A DNA stretch of 64,000 nt from Cyanidiococcus yangmingshanensis (taxonomy: Eukaryota; Rhodophyta; Bangiophyceae; Cyanidiales; Cyanidiaceae): positions 682,001 to 746,000 of the forward strand of contig VWRR01000002.1 in assembly GCA_013995675.1 (NCBI GenBank), written 5' to 3'. A program made the position numbers and the translations under genes. This document shows positions 33,648-43,074 of the stretch, in pieces (the first letter of the stretch is position 1; every line of letters starts with the position of its first letter). Under the pieces are notes generated by a model, which was not told the DNA's origin, ran no database searches, and was given only the letters and a program-made list of their open reading frames with translations.

Positions 33648-35357
33648 ATGTCAGAACCCGCTTACGGGGAGCCGTCTCCGTCGGGGAGACCGAGTTCACC
33701 CCCACCGTACGTGCCACTACATGTATACTCTCGGGATGCCTTTCTTTCTATTCGGACGAGCACGAACGACACGGTTCTGAGCCTCGCTCCCGCGCTGCCC
33801 TTGGCGAGCCCTCGTGCCAAGGAGCGCTGGACGCTCCGCCTTGTGCACAACGACTGGGCAGCAGCAGCAGCCTTGGCCAGCGCACCGACGCAGTCAGAGC
33901 GGCTTGCTCGAACGGTGCGTGCAGAGACTGGAGGCCGCCGCAACCGAAAAAGTGGGACAGGCGCCCCCAGCAACGCTTCAGAGCGCACAGGTACTGCAAA
34001 CTGGCGATCTGCCGTTCCCGTGCAGCTTCCGGACTTGATCCCCGTGAGCGAGGACTGGCTCAAGCCGCACCCTTTGCTGGACCCCGGCCAGGAAGCTCCA
34101 TTGGAGGAGGCTGGTAAGGAGACCAAAGACGGTGACGAGTTCATGGACGGTTTCCTAGAACATGCTCGAAGAGGCGAAGACCTGCTCGACATCGAGGCAA
34201 GAGCAGGAGACACTGCGAGCACGCGCCAACGCGGTCAACACCACGTTTTGGGGCGAGATGCGGTTGCCACCAGCGCATCCGCGATAGAGCCCAGCGCGGA
34301 GCTGGTGCCGTCGCTGCGCGAAATGCGACTTACCGGGGGGAATGCACACGTCCCTGGACGAACGAGCGAGACAGCGGCGCGTGAGGCCGCCAAACTTTCC
34401 GCTGGTCTTCCGAGGGCGACACCCGAGCTGTGGAGTCGTACTCAATCGACACCGAGCTCCGTCGCGTCGCTCTCGAAGAACGCAAACGCTTTGGCGAGCG
34501 CGTCGGATACGCGAAACTCCGACACCAGAAGGATAACGGCAGCGGAAGCTGAGGAGGTTCGTATCCCAGTGACGAATGAGGCTGGACTGCATGCGAGCCG
34601 ACTCTCCCGTTGGGCAAATCTGCATACAGACGTTGCCGCTGAATCGTCAACCGCAGCTAGAGCTGGGTCAGCAGATCACGCGGAGACCTTGTCACCGAGC
34701 GTTCTGGCGTTTTTCAACCAAGTGCGAGCACAGGCGGGAGCTCCACCCGGGGCAGCACCTGGTATGGGGACACCCGCAACCCAACCGTACCCGTCGATGG
34801 CCCTACGACCACCAGCTGAATCAATCGGAGCACAATCAAGCTATCCTGAACCGAGCCTCTATGCGTTATTCGGTGGGTATCCGATGCCACCACTGAACCG
34901 AATGGGCCCGCCACCTGGCTTTTCATTCCCGCCACCGATGGAGCCTTTCGGAAACTCCGAAATATATACACCGTTGCCTCCAGCGCCACAACATCAGCAG
35001 TCTAACGCACCGGCGGCCTCAGCGGTTACGATGCCACCACGACCTCCGTCAGGACATGCTCTACATCCGGCATCGTTCCCCGGACGAGGGGGCATGCCAC
35101 CTGCGACTGCTTTCGGTTCCATGGCGCTGGATATGGAGCACAGGCACGCGCACCAAGGGCAAGCACCACCACCGTTTTTGCATACAGGGCCGTACCCGCC
35201 TGGACCGCCACAGAATGGTCCGCCGGGCCATAACGCCCCGTTCCATAACGGCACTGCACCCGTCGACACACAAGCTGTGTTCCACCACGCAGCAGGCTCG
35301 TCAGCTGGATATTATCGAGACCAGAGATGGCCACCAGGTATGCCGCGCGAACCCTGA
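33648..35357 (+). CDS. Proline-rich disordered protein with an eIF4E-binding-like motif
   Basis: A 569-residue protein of low complexity, unlikely to fold as one domain. Near the N-terminus (residues 26-36) VYSRDAFLSIR resembles the Y-x4-L-hydrophobic eIF4E-binding helix (as in YSRDELL or YDREFLL of known partners), with Phe in the Leu position. The middle is Ala/Ser/Arg/Glu-rich. The last third is rich in Pro, Gly, Met and His, with RMGPPPGFSFPPP near residue 418 and many PP pairs. The codon pattern holds a single open frame of 1.7 kb starting at ATG, so it is probably real. A role as an eIF4E-binding translational regulator is only a suggestion; no other domain is visible. Confidence 0.6.
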   Translation: MSEPAYGEPSPSGRPSSPPPYVPLHVYSRDAFLSIRTSTNDTVLSLAPALPLASPRAKERWTLRLVHNDWAAAAALASAPTQSERLARTVRAETGGRRNRKSGTGAPSNASERTGTANWRSAVPVQLPDLIPVSEDWLKPHPLLDPGQEAPLEEAGKETKDGDEFMDGFLEHARRGEDLLDIEARAGDTASTRQRGQHHVLGRDAVATSASAIEPSAELVPSLREMRLTGGNAHVPGRTSETAAREAAKLSAGLPRATPELWSRTQSTPSSVASLSKNANALASASDTRNSDTRRITAAEAEEVRIPVTNEAGLHASRLSRWANLHTDVAAESSTAARAGSADHAETLSPSVLAFFNQVRAQAGAPPGAAPGMGTPATQPYPSMALRPPAESIGAQSSYPEPSLYALFGGYPMPPLNRMGPPPGFSFPPPMEPFGNSEIYTPLPPAPQHQQSNAPAASAVTMPPRPPSGHALHPASFPGRGGMPPATAFGSMALDMEHRHAHQGQAPPPFLHTGPYPPGPPQNGPPGHNAPFHNGTAPVDTQAVFHHAAGSSAGYYRDQRWPPGMPREP

Positions 35358-36147
35358 ACGGCGAGCGACCTTGGCCTCGGACGTATGACGGCAGGAAGAC
35401 GCTGCCGCTTTGTGTATGTGATGTGTAAACGATTCTTCGGGCCCTGATCCAACTGAACAGCACTCGGTTCGAATACCTGGCCTGCAAATCGATGTCGCTC
35501 TTGAAGTCTGTGGCGAGGTTGCTTCGTGCGATCGGGAGAAACGCCTGGCTCGGGACCTGCGGCAACGAGAGCACCAATCATCAGGAGAGGAATACTGTTC
35601 CTTTGGGAGCACGATCGAGATTTTGCGATGCACATGTCCTATCACCAAGTCATGTACCAGTAGACCTTTTCGTAGAGTGGGTTCGACGATATCGTTTATG
35701 AAACACTGAGCCAGACGCTTCCGTCGAGCATTGGATTGCGAATCCGTCTCTGTACCCAGGAGCGCTTCGTCATGCCTTTGTCCTCTAGAAGGCAATGGGG
35801 CAACCACTTCTGGTTCTGGACGCTGGCAGTCGTTTCAGGCACGCCACTGGAATATTCGATCAGCGCTCAGCTGTCTACTCGGAGCGAACGAGCGTTTACC
35901 AAGTCGGTAGACTCGTCGACGATGGCGCCGTATCGTCTGAGCTCTGGTTGCTCAAGTCTGAATTCCCTAAATGTCCTCCCGTCGTAACGTTCCATATACA
36001 ATTTCGAAATAATGCGATCATTCGCAGACTCAAATGTACGTTCAATGGGGGCGTTCGAGCGCCTGGCGAGCGAAGTGGTGTCGCAGCCAGTGGAAACACC
36101 TGGGACGCAGGCCGTCGCTTGCAGACTGGGCTCTCAGACAGTAAGAC
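35358..36147. other. Intergenic between convergent proline-rich and HYPK-like genes
   Basis: I could not recognise a gene, though frames of 80-170 codons exist on both strands. Confidence 0.4.
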
Positions 36148-36590
36148 TCATGGTAGCGCTTCGGTCTCAGACCCTATGGATAGGGTCCAACGAATAACTG
36201 CTCTTATCGCTGTCAGTAGATCTCCGTTCGCGTCTCGAAGTAGGCGCTCCGCCTCAGCTTTTGGGAACGCAGAGTTCAGTGGCGAGTTCAGCAATATCCG
36301 CGTCAGCAACCCGAACCGCATGCTCGTTGTTTCCGTCGTTGAGCCTGGATCTCTAGCCGTCTTCGAGTTTTGTCGCTCAAACGAAACTTTGGCAAGTCCT
36401 CCGACGCCGACTGGAGTAGCCGAGCTACTTGGGCCTCGTCCGCAGAGACATCAGTCTCAGCGCCAACCTCGGTCAGTCGAGCAATGTCTCGTTCAGTCTG
36501 TCCGCGCTCACTGCGAACGTTCTGCAGACTTTTTGACAGGCGATCTTCAGTCTCTGTTTGATCGTCCACTTGAGGAGAAGTTTCCGGCAT
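36148..36590 (-). CDS. HYPK-like UBA-domain protein, split over three frames
   Basis: HYPK is a small ribosome-associated partner of the NatA N-terminal acetyltransferase. The ATG at 36590 opens a charged helical segment (RLEIQAQRRKQR at its end). The next frame reads EHAVRVADADIAELATELCV, and the third reads KAEAERLLRDANGDLLTAIRAVI before a stop at 36148-36150. In that order the pieces match the HYPK C-terminus, where a hydrophobic-acidic helix precedes the UBA-like stretch with AERSLREHMGNVVEALIAL. The switches lie at the AAA (minus strand) at 36330-36332 and at CCC/AAAA at 36259-36265. Each needs one base skipped. About 146 residues against 129 in human HYPK. A NAC-alpha-type UBA protein is the alternative. 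Confidence 0.55.
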
Positions 36591-37321
36591 AGAGTTTGTG
36601 GCTCCAAAAGCGAAACACGAGTTGGCTCCAGGCCGCGCTGTGCGGTCTGATGCGCTCGTCGAGCAATAGACTCGAACGAAACAGCAACGAAGACCCTTTT
36701 CCGGTCAGTAGAATAGGAAAGGCTTTATGCTCCAGGGTTTTTAATGCGCAAGCCAAACCAATAGAAAAAGGTGTCCAAGCAAGAGAGTCAGGATTGAAAA
36801 AACTTGACCACTGGTCACAAGACCTTGTCGGACGAGACTGACTCGGAGTCAGCGTCTCCGACAAACGTCGCATTCGTTCCCGACAGGGGAGCAGTCTGGT
36901 CAAGAACGCCTGTCCCGGTTGTGAGACTGTGCCACCTTTGGTACAACGAAGCTTTCGAGTGGTGTTTGGTAGACAGTGCAGGGCACTAGCGATGTTTTTC
37001 CACAAGGATGACTCGCGTCCGCTGGTACAACGACGGAGCGTTCAGTGTCAAGTCGAGCAAGTCTCCGGGGCGTCTCCAAAAGGTGCGTCTCATCGAGAAA
37101 AGTGGTCCGTTCGGATCTTTCGGGAATTTGCCACCACTTGCAAACGTGGATGTAAAGCAAATGGCTTTGTACCAGCTCCAGCAAGACGTGGTTCACGTTC
37201 GCGAGGCGGAGAGACAACCTGTAAAAAACCCTGGCAGCAGCAGTACTGGCCGGGTGCAGTCTCTGTCCGAAGGCTGGCTGAACAGACGAGCGCCCAGGGC
37301 TGCAGCGACCTTCCAACACAA
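36591..37321. other. Intergenic, divergent promoters of the HYPK-like and KDPG aldolase genes
   Basis: The KDPG aldolase frame stays open upstream to about 36929 and includes an ATG at 36992. An extended N-terminus is therefore possible. Otherwise nothing recognised. Confidence 0.45.
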
Positions 37322-38206
37322 ATGAACATTCACTCAGCACTGTCTGTGCGAATGAGTGGGAATTCGAGTTCAGCTGTGAGACGAGGCCGTTGCGCTACTG
37401 CACCTGAATGCTTGCAGAAGCAGCCACTAATCGTCTGTATTCGGCTGAAACCGTCTTTCCTGGAGCGTTTTCATGGCGACTGGGATCCATTGGAACGAAA
37501 AGAAAGGGAATTGCTGGCATTGGCAAACGCTCAGGCGACAGCACTTACTGATCGTGAGAGTCGAACAGCAGCCATGATTGTTCAAGTCGTTGAGACACTC
37601 GTCGAGGCTGGTCTCCATAACATGGAGATCACCATGGATACACCGGGCGTCGAGTGGGCGCTTATGTATCTCCATGCGAAGTTGCGCGAACGAGTTTTAC
37701 TAGGTGCCGGAACTGTCCTGCGACTAGAGCAGCTCCAACAGGCCATCGTGTGTGGATGTCGCTTTGCCATGTCTCCAGTGTTTGTACCTGATGTCACCAA
37801 TCGCCTCATTGAGTACGCTGAACAACATGAGGTTTTGTTTATACCGGGTGCAGCGACTCCCTCTGAGTGTGTACAGGTCGCAACTGCACTCGGAGATGGC
37901 AAACCGGTGAAAGTCTTTCCCGCTGATGTCGTGGGTGGTCTCCGATTCGTTCGGGCCATGGCGGGCCCGCTGGGCCACATTCCGCTCATTCCAACATCAG
38001 GCATCACCTTCGATGTCGTTCAAGAATACCTAGAAGCAGCCAATGTGTATGCAGTTGGTGTCTCGCAACAGATTCTCCCGGCGCAGCAGATAAGCGCTGG
38101 CGACTGGAGTCGCATCCACGAGCTGGCTCGTCTCTGGTGCCGAGCGGTCGAGCCGTATGCTCGACACGATTCAAACTGTTTTTCGTCTCCAGGAATCAAT
38201 GCATGA
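37322..38206 (+). CDS. 2-keto-3-deoxy-6-phosphogluconate (KDPG/KHG) aldolase
   Basis: A class I aldolase that cleaves KDPG to pyruvate and glyceraldehyde-3-phosphate (Entner-Doudoroff pathway), or 4-hydroxy-2-oxoglutarate in related enzymes. The Schiff-base lysine is in PVKVFPADVVGG (about residue 197). The barrel motifs GLHNMEITMDTPG, LLGAGTVLRLEQLQQAI, CRFAMSPVF, IPGAATPSE and IPTSGITFD all match the Eda family. The catalytic Glu is in MEIT. The ATG at 37322 gives a leader of about 35 residues (MNIHSALSVRMSGNSSSAVR) like an organellar transit peptide; an earlier ATG at 36992 is in frame. The core length of about 220 residues is normal. Confidence 0.87.
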   Translation: MNIHSALSVRMSGNSSSAVRRGRCATAPECLQKQPLIVCIRLKPSFLERFHGDWDPLERKERELLALANAQATALTDRESRTAAMIVQVVETLVEAGLHNMEITMDTPGVEWALMYLHAKLRERVLLGAGTVLRLEQLQQAIVCGCRFAMSPVFVPDVTNRLIEYAEQHEVLFIPGAATPSECVQVATALGDGKPVKVFPADVVGGLRFVRAMAGPLGHIPLIPTSGITFDVVQEYLEAANVYAVGVSQQILPAQQISAGDWSRIHELARLWCRAVEPYARHDSNCFSSPGINA

Positions 38207-38669
38207 AACGAGCGCCAATGCCCTGGAGCGGATGCTAGAGCGTCCACACTCGAGTGAGACGTCTCGGAGAAACTCGTCACCGTCATCAGCTCGAGGAGCA
38301 ATCGTGCACCGGAAAAAGGCGCCGTTCATTCGCCCTATCTTTTGCTCGTCTAGTCGTTGCTTTGACAGGCTGTGACGTGCAGCGTCGTATGCGCTTATAT
38401 GAAACCTATCAGGTGATCAGGGAATAGAACGATTGGAACGCATGCGACCACGCTGGAACAGACCTTGATCACCATAGCACTGCGTTCGCTGAGAGCTTGC
38501 TCTTCCTAGCGAACGACGATCTCTCATATCTCAAAACGGCACGTGAGCGGCGTTGCAGAGAGGCCGGCTTGCTTCTGAGCAAGCTGTTACCTGATGATTC
38601 AAACATGCGAGCCTTGATGATATCTCCGGCGCTGTCCCCCGAAACAGACCGAATCCGTGCTCGTCAAAC
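38207..38669. other. Intergenic between convergent KDPG aldolase and PTRHD1-like genes
   Basis: Nothing coding recognised. Confidence 0.5.
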
Positions 38670-39173
38670 TCATCGAAAGAGACGAAGTTTGGGAAAGCAT
38701 GTGCGAAGACGAGACCGCGGTCCAGGTGCCGTCGCCAAGGCTGTGCAGAGCGCCTCAGGCTGCTCGATCCAAGTCACGTGTTCAATCTGAGCTTGGGTAA
38801 GTTTTTGCGCAACCTCTTGAAGCGTCGCTTCATTCGGTGCTTCGAGCACAAGTGTTCGCATCTGCGTACCGTCTTCTTGCTCACAATAGCGCTGAACTAG
38901 CGGGTTACGATCTCGGAAACGCCACACAGCAGCAACGGCCGCGTGGACTCCTTGAGCGATCAGGGCGCCAACGGGCCAGTTGTATGGCTCGTGGAGCAGA
39001 TCCCGCCGCACCACAATATACTGAACCAGCGGATCATCATCGCTATTCATTTTCACTCGAATGGAATTGTGCGCTCCTCGAGACAAGTTGATGCACTTGG
39101 TTCGCGGACGTTGCCAGCAGGTGGTCCACGGAACAAGCCAGGCGCAGGGTCGCAAACGCAGACCGCCACTCAT
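38670..39173 (-). CDS. PTRHD1-like (peptidyl-tRNA hydrolase 2 fold) protein
   Basis: A 167-residue protein with the Pth2/PTRHD1 fold. Pth2 enzymes release peptides from peptidyl-tRNA; the activity of the PTRHD1 branch is uncertain. Seen in order are QYIVVRRDL (first strand), WPVGALIAQGVHAAVAAVW (the helix that in Pth2 carries the catalytic region), MRTLVLEAPNEATLQEVAQKL, and HVTWIEQPEALCTALATAPGPRS at the C-terminus, which matches the EQPE...PTCLAT signature of PTRHD1. The first 40 residues are basic with Cys/Trp and may be a targeting leader. A second ATG (MNSDDDPLVQ) would give the bare domain. Frame intact. Confidence 0.78.
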   Translation of the reverse strand: MSGGLRLRPCAWLVPWTTCWQRPRTKCINLSRGAHNSIRVKMNSDDDPLVQYIVVRRDLLHEPYNWPVGALIAQGVHAAVAAVWRFRDRNPLVQRYCEQEDGTQMRTLVLEAPNEATLQEVAQKLTQAQIEHVTWIEQPEALCTALATAPGPRSRLRTCFPKLRLFR

Positions 39174-39498
39174 TCACCAGCAGAGTCCAGCCTGTGAAAC
39201 TCAGCACCCAGTGCACTCCTCTGTTCGTCCTCCCTACACCACAATATCTGCAGGTCTTTGCTGGATCGATGCTCTCCGGATGCTGCTCGAAACGATTCCG
39301 CTGAAACAGTACCTCACACCGAACGAAGGCGCCGGTTTCGACGGCCCAGCGTCGACGGACTGGCGCTCTTGGTCGAGTCGCCCACCAACGCTCCGAAACC
39401 GTACCTGGTAGTGACGGGGAAAGACGTTGAGTTCGGATTCAAACTGATCACTAGACGGATCATCATTGTAAAAAGTGAAGAAACTGGCTCCACTCGTC
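39174..39498. promoter_or_regulatory. Short divergent promoter region between PTRHD1-like and Rpt5
   Basis: 325 bases separate two opposite ATGs, so both promoters must lie here or overlap the genes. No clear TATA-like element is identified. Confidence 0.4.
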
Positions 39499-40914
39499 AT
39501 GGAGGCTACTGTTCCGGAAGAGATTCTTCGCGAGTCTACAGACGCGATTGTGCAGCGTGCACGGCTTATCGAGAACGAGGTCCGGGAACTGCGTCGCGAA
39601 GAAGAACGTTTGCGGCGTGAAATCCACTCCTTAAATGAAAGAGTGAAGGAGAATGAGGAGAAGATCAAACTGAACGCGCAGTTGCCGTTTCTCGTCGCCA
39701 ACGTGGTGGAGGTGTTGCCTCCGGCTGCACTGAAGCGCCCGTCGCCTACGACCTCGATGCAGTTGACGCACAACGGATCGTCGTCTAGGTCAACTTCAGC
39801 GCCTCTGCAGAACAGAGGTTTGTCTGAACGCCATCTGAATGGTGCCAATGGTTTATCGTCTGCGGGCTCTGACGAAACCCACGTCGACGAGAATGAAGAT
39901 GACGCCGACGACGAAGGTGCTGCGCAAGAGTCGGACGCAAACCGGCAAACCCACGCTGTGGTGGTCAAGACTTCCACTCGTCAAACAGTGTATTTGCCAA
40001 TTCCTGGCCTGGTGGACGTCTCTCTGCTGCGTCCTGGTGACCTCGTAGGGGTGAACAAGGACAGTTACTTGATTCTGGAGAAACTGCCAGAAGAGTATGA
40101 TGCTCGTGTGAAAGCGTTCGAGGTGGATGAACGACCAACCGAAGATTTCGCGGACATTGGTGGCCTCGACAAGCAAATTGAGGAAGTGATCGAAGCGGTT
40201 GTGCTACCGATGACGCATAAGCACCTGTTTGAGCGCGTCGGAATCAGGCCACCCAAGGGTGTGCTCATGTACGGCCCACCCGGTACCGGGAAGACGCTGT
40301 TGGCGCGAGCGTGTGCCGCTCAGACCAAAGCGACCTTCCTCAAACTGGCTGGTACATCCCTCGTGCAGATGTATATCGGTGACGGTGCTCGTCTCGTGCG
40401 CGATGCCTTTGCACTGGCCAAGAAGAAGGCTCCTTCGATTATTTTCATCGATGAGTTGGATGCGATTGGTACGAAACGATTCGACTCAGACCGCAGCGGT
40501 GATCGCGAGACGCAACGCACGATGTTGGAGTTGCTGAACCAGCTCGACGGTTTTGATCAGAACGATGACGTGCGAGTACTTGCTGCGACCAACCGACCAG
40601 ATATTCTGGATGCAGCGCTCATGCGCAGTGGTCGACTAGATCGGAAGATCGAGTTTCCTCATCCAGATGAAGCTGCTCGAGCCCGCATTCTGCGCATTCA
40701 CTCTCGAAAGATGAATGTTCATCCGGATGTTTCGTATGAGGAACTGGCTCGCTCGACGGACGATTTCAATGCGGCCATGTTGAAGGCGGTTTGTGTAGAG
40801 GCGGGGATGGCGGCATTGCGAGCTGATCGAAAAATGGTCATTCATGAGGATTTCATTGATGGAATCGCTGCAGTTCAGGCGAAGAAGAAGATGAGCTTGA
40901 ATTATTATGCTTGA
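39499..40914 (+). CDS. RPT5: 26S proteasome regulatory ATPase subunit Rpt5
   Basis: One of six AAA ATPases of the 19S base that unfold substrates and open the 20S gate. The protein has an N-terminal coiled coil ([18 protein letters not shown]), then an OB-domain with [17 protein letters not shown]. The AAA module follows with Walker A GPPGTGKT (near residue 257), Walker [10 protein letters not shown] and the SRH with [15 protein letters not shown]. The C-terminal MSLNYYA ends in the HbYX-type tail specific to Rpt5. The ATG at 39499 is used, since the track upstream begins at GTG. Between coiled coil and OB fold there is a Ser-rich then acidic insertion of roughly 70 residues ([16 protein letters not shown]), longer than in yeast. 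Frame intact. Confidence 0.96.
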   Translation: MEATVPEEILRESTDAIVQRARLIENEVRELRREEERLRREIHSLNERVKENEEKIKLNAQLPFLVANVVEVLPPAALKRPSPTTSMQLTHNGSSSRSTSAPLQNRGLSERHLNGANGLSSAGSDETHVDENEDDADDEGAAQESDANRQTHAVVVKTSTRQTVYLPIPGLVDVSLLRPGDLVGVNKDSYLILEKLPEEYDARVKAFEVDERPTEDFADIGGLDKQIEEVIEAVVLPMTHKHLFERVGIRPPKGVLMYGPPGTGKTLLARACAAQTKATFLKLAGTSLVQMYIGDGARLVRDAFALAKKKAPSIIFIDELDAIGTKRFDSDRSGDRETQRTMLELLNQLDGFDQNDDVRVLAATNRPDILDAALMRSGRLDRKIEFPHPDEAARARILRIHSRKMNVHPDVSYEELARSTDDFNAAMLKAVCVEAGMAALRADRKMVIHEDFIDGIAAVQAKKKMSLNYYA

Positions 40915-43074
40915 CCCTGGATGCAGTCGGCTTCCGCTTTCCCCAGTTTGATGATCTGAACTGACACGACTAGCTTCGGGCATTGGATCGTGTTCGTTTA
41001 CGGACCAATCAACGCTGTTCAGGTGATCTGCACTAGCCATCGTGTCTCAGCAAGATTCCTTTAAAGCATGCGTAAATGGATGGTGTTGTTGAACGAGCAG
41101 ACATTGCGTGCTGGCTGTCGGTACGTTTCCGCAGATTCTGCGGTTGGAACGCCGCCACAGAGGGCCATGAACGAGGCATCTCGCTCGTCGAGACCGACGG
41201 TACTCGCGAGACGATTCGCTGCATGGACGCAGGGTCTGGACGCAGCAATGTTCGCAGAGTCATCTACGTTCTGTTGACAGGGCCGTTCCAGTCAGTGCAT
41301 TCGGGTCATGTTCGGAGGTCTCTCCCTGGGAACTCATTTCGGTGAGGACGCAACATCCAATTTTGATCCAGAGCCTTCCTTACGCAGATGCGCCGCATCT
41401 AAGAGCTGATATAAAGATACCCTGAGACGAGCGCTCGTCAAGCACACCGCAACGATGAACGAGTCTCTCGCCAGTTCAGTCAAACGGTTGGATCCCAACG
41501 CTGTCGTTTCTCTAGTCTCCGGCTGACTTCCAGTGTGCACTTTTCCAACTAGGTCTCCGTAGCAATACGGTTCTGCATACATAGCCCGACTCGTTTCACC
41601 TGCGCCATGTAGACGCTCTGCTTGCATGTCCGTCACCTTCCACAGATATGTCTCGTATACCGTCCAAAAAATCTCATCGAGCGATAGAAAAGTCCCCATG
41701 CCCAACCTAAGCATTGATTTCGTTCCATTCATCTAGAACTGTGGTTCAGGAGCGGTTGACGAGTTCATTCCTATTGAATCGGGAATGGGGTCCCTAACCC
41801 CCCCGAAGAGGCGCAGCGGATGCTTGTTTCTGCGAACTCGGTGTCGCACATCGACTTCGAACTAGGACTTTTAGGGGAAACTTTGGAATCACCAGTCTTA
41901 CAATGAGACACTTGCAACGTGCACATGATATCCACAGATGGGATACGAGTGCGCAGCGACAGGGACCAGGCCGTATCTCGATGGCGGCGATCATCCATAG
42001 ACAACCTGATCATCGTTATCGTCACTATCATCGACAATGACGAAATCAACAGGCAAGCTGATGATGGACGACATGAACGGCCGCTCATAAGCCGAATGAA
42101 CCCGTTCGAGCGTGCAGCGGTAACCTTACCGACTCTAAGGCGCGCGCCAAAACACTGCTTCGCTCAAACTAAAACGAGTCAGCGCGATGGAGCTAAACTG
42201 GAACCATTTCCCACTACACGTAGAAAAGAATCCACTACATAAACGTTGGTTTGAAGCTCCAGCTCGACTTTTCAACCACGTTCCGCAGCGACTACAACAG
42301 CATCCAGTCACCGACCACAGGCCACCAGACCACGCGACAAACTCGCCGCAACCGCCTCGGTCACAGTTTTGAAAAAAGGCTCACCGCCAGGGCTAAAACC
42401 TGTTCTTAATGGATTCGTCACTGCATTCATATATCAACCCGTTTGTAAACTTCCAAACTTCACTCAGGTTTGACTTGTATCTGGTTATGGAGGCGAGTGC
42501 AATGCACGAGGCGTCTCCGGAGCCGCTGCCAATGATCTCATTCGGAATGAATGCCTCTGGGGCTGACTCCGCTCCAGTGTGTGGTCCTCCCAGTTGAGTT
42601 TTCTTCCTTCCAGGACTAGGGTTGAAACGCAGCACGGGTATTGTGTCGGGAACGACATTCGTTTATTGATTGAATCCATGGTTTCTCATTGGGATACGTT
42701 GAGTGGTTTCATTCATACTGGGTTCCTGTTTCGTTCGTCGTACGTGGCTTCAGGGTCGGTGAGACAAGTGCGTGCGCGTACGACTCGGAGCCGTCGACGA
42801 ACTCCAAGACGCTCTGCTGGAGTTCCTCATTCACCAGTAACGATTCGAGTGCGTCCAAGTGCTTGTCAGGACGCCAAACGAATGGTCACAACGTCTCATA
42901 AGAAATGGGAATCGAGTTCGGCCAATGAGAGGGAAGTTGTAGACGATACTGACAGCAGCCTCTACTGACTACTTTTCGTTGGACGCTTTTGTTCAGAATG
43001 TGAAAGAAGTTTGCGAGTTTTTCGAAGTTTCGATAGAGGCAACCTTAGCACGCACGACTATCCTGACACCATCG
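40915..43074. other. Longest gene-poor interval
   Basis: 2.2 kb without a recognised gene. A 132-codon ATG frame on the minus strand at 41334-41732 has a fairly ordinary composition and could be a hypothetical gene, but nothing identifies it. At 42678-42966 an Arg/Ser-rich plus-strand frame runs into the NFU gene one frame off and could encode its transit peptide. Confidence 0.4.

Noticed and set aside
35795-36592. 265-codon plus-strand frame
   Set aside because: It overlaps the HYPK-like gene antisense, and its sequence shows no domain; the minus-strand pieces match a known family better.
39234-39977. 247-codon minus-strand open frame
   Set aside because: It is the antisense shadow of the Rpt5 gene and its promoter; Ser/Arg-rich without domain.
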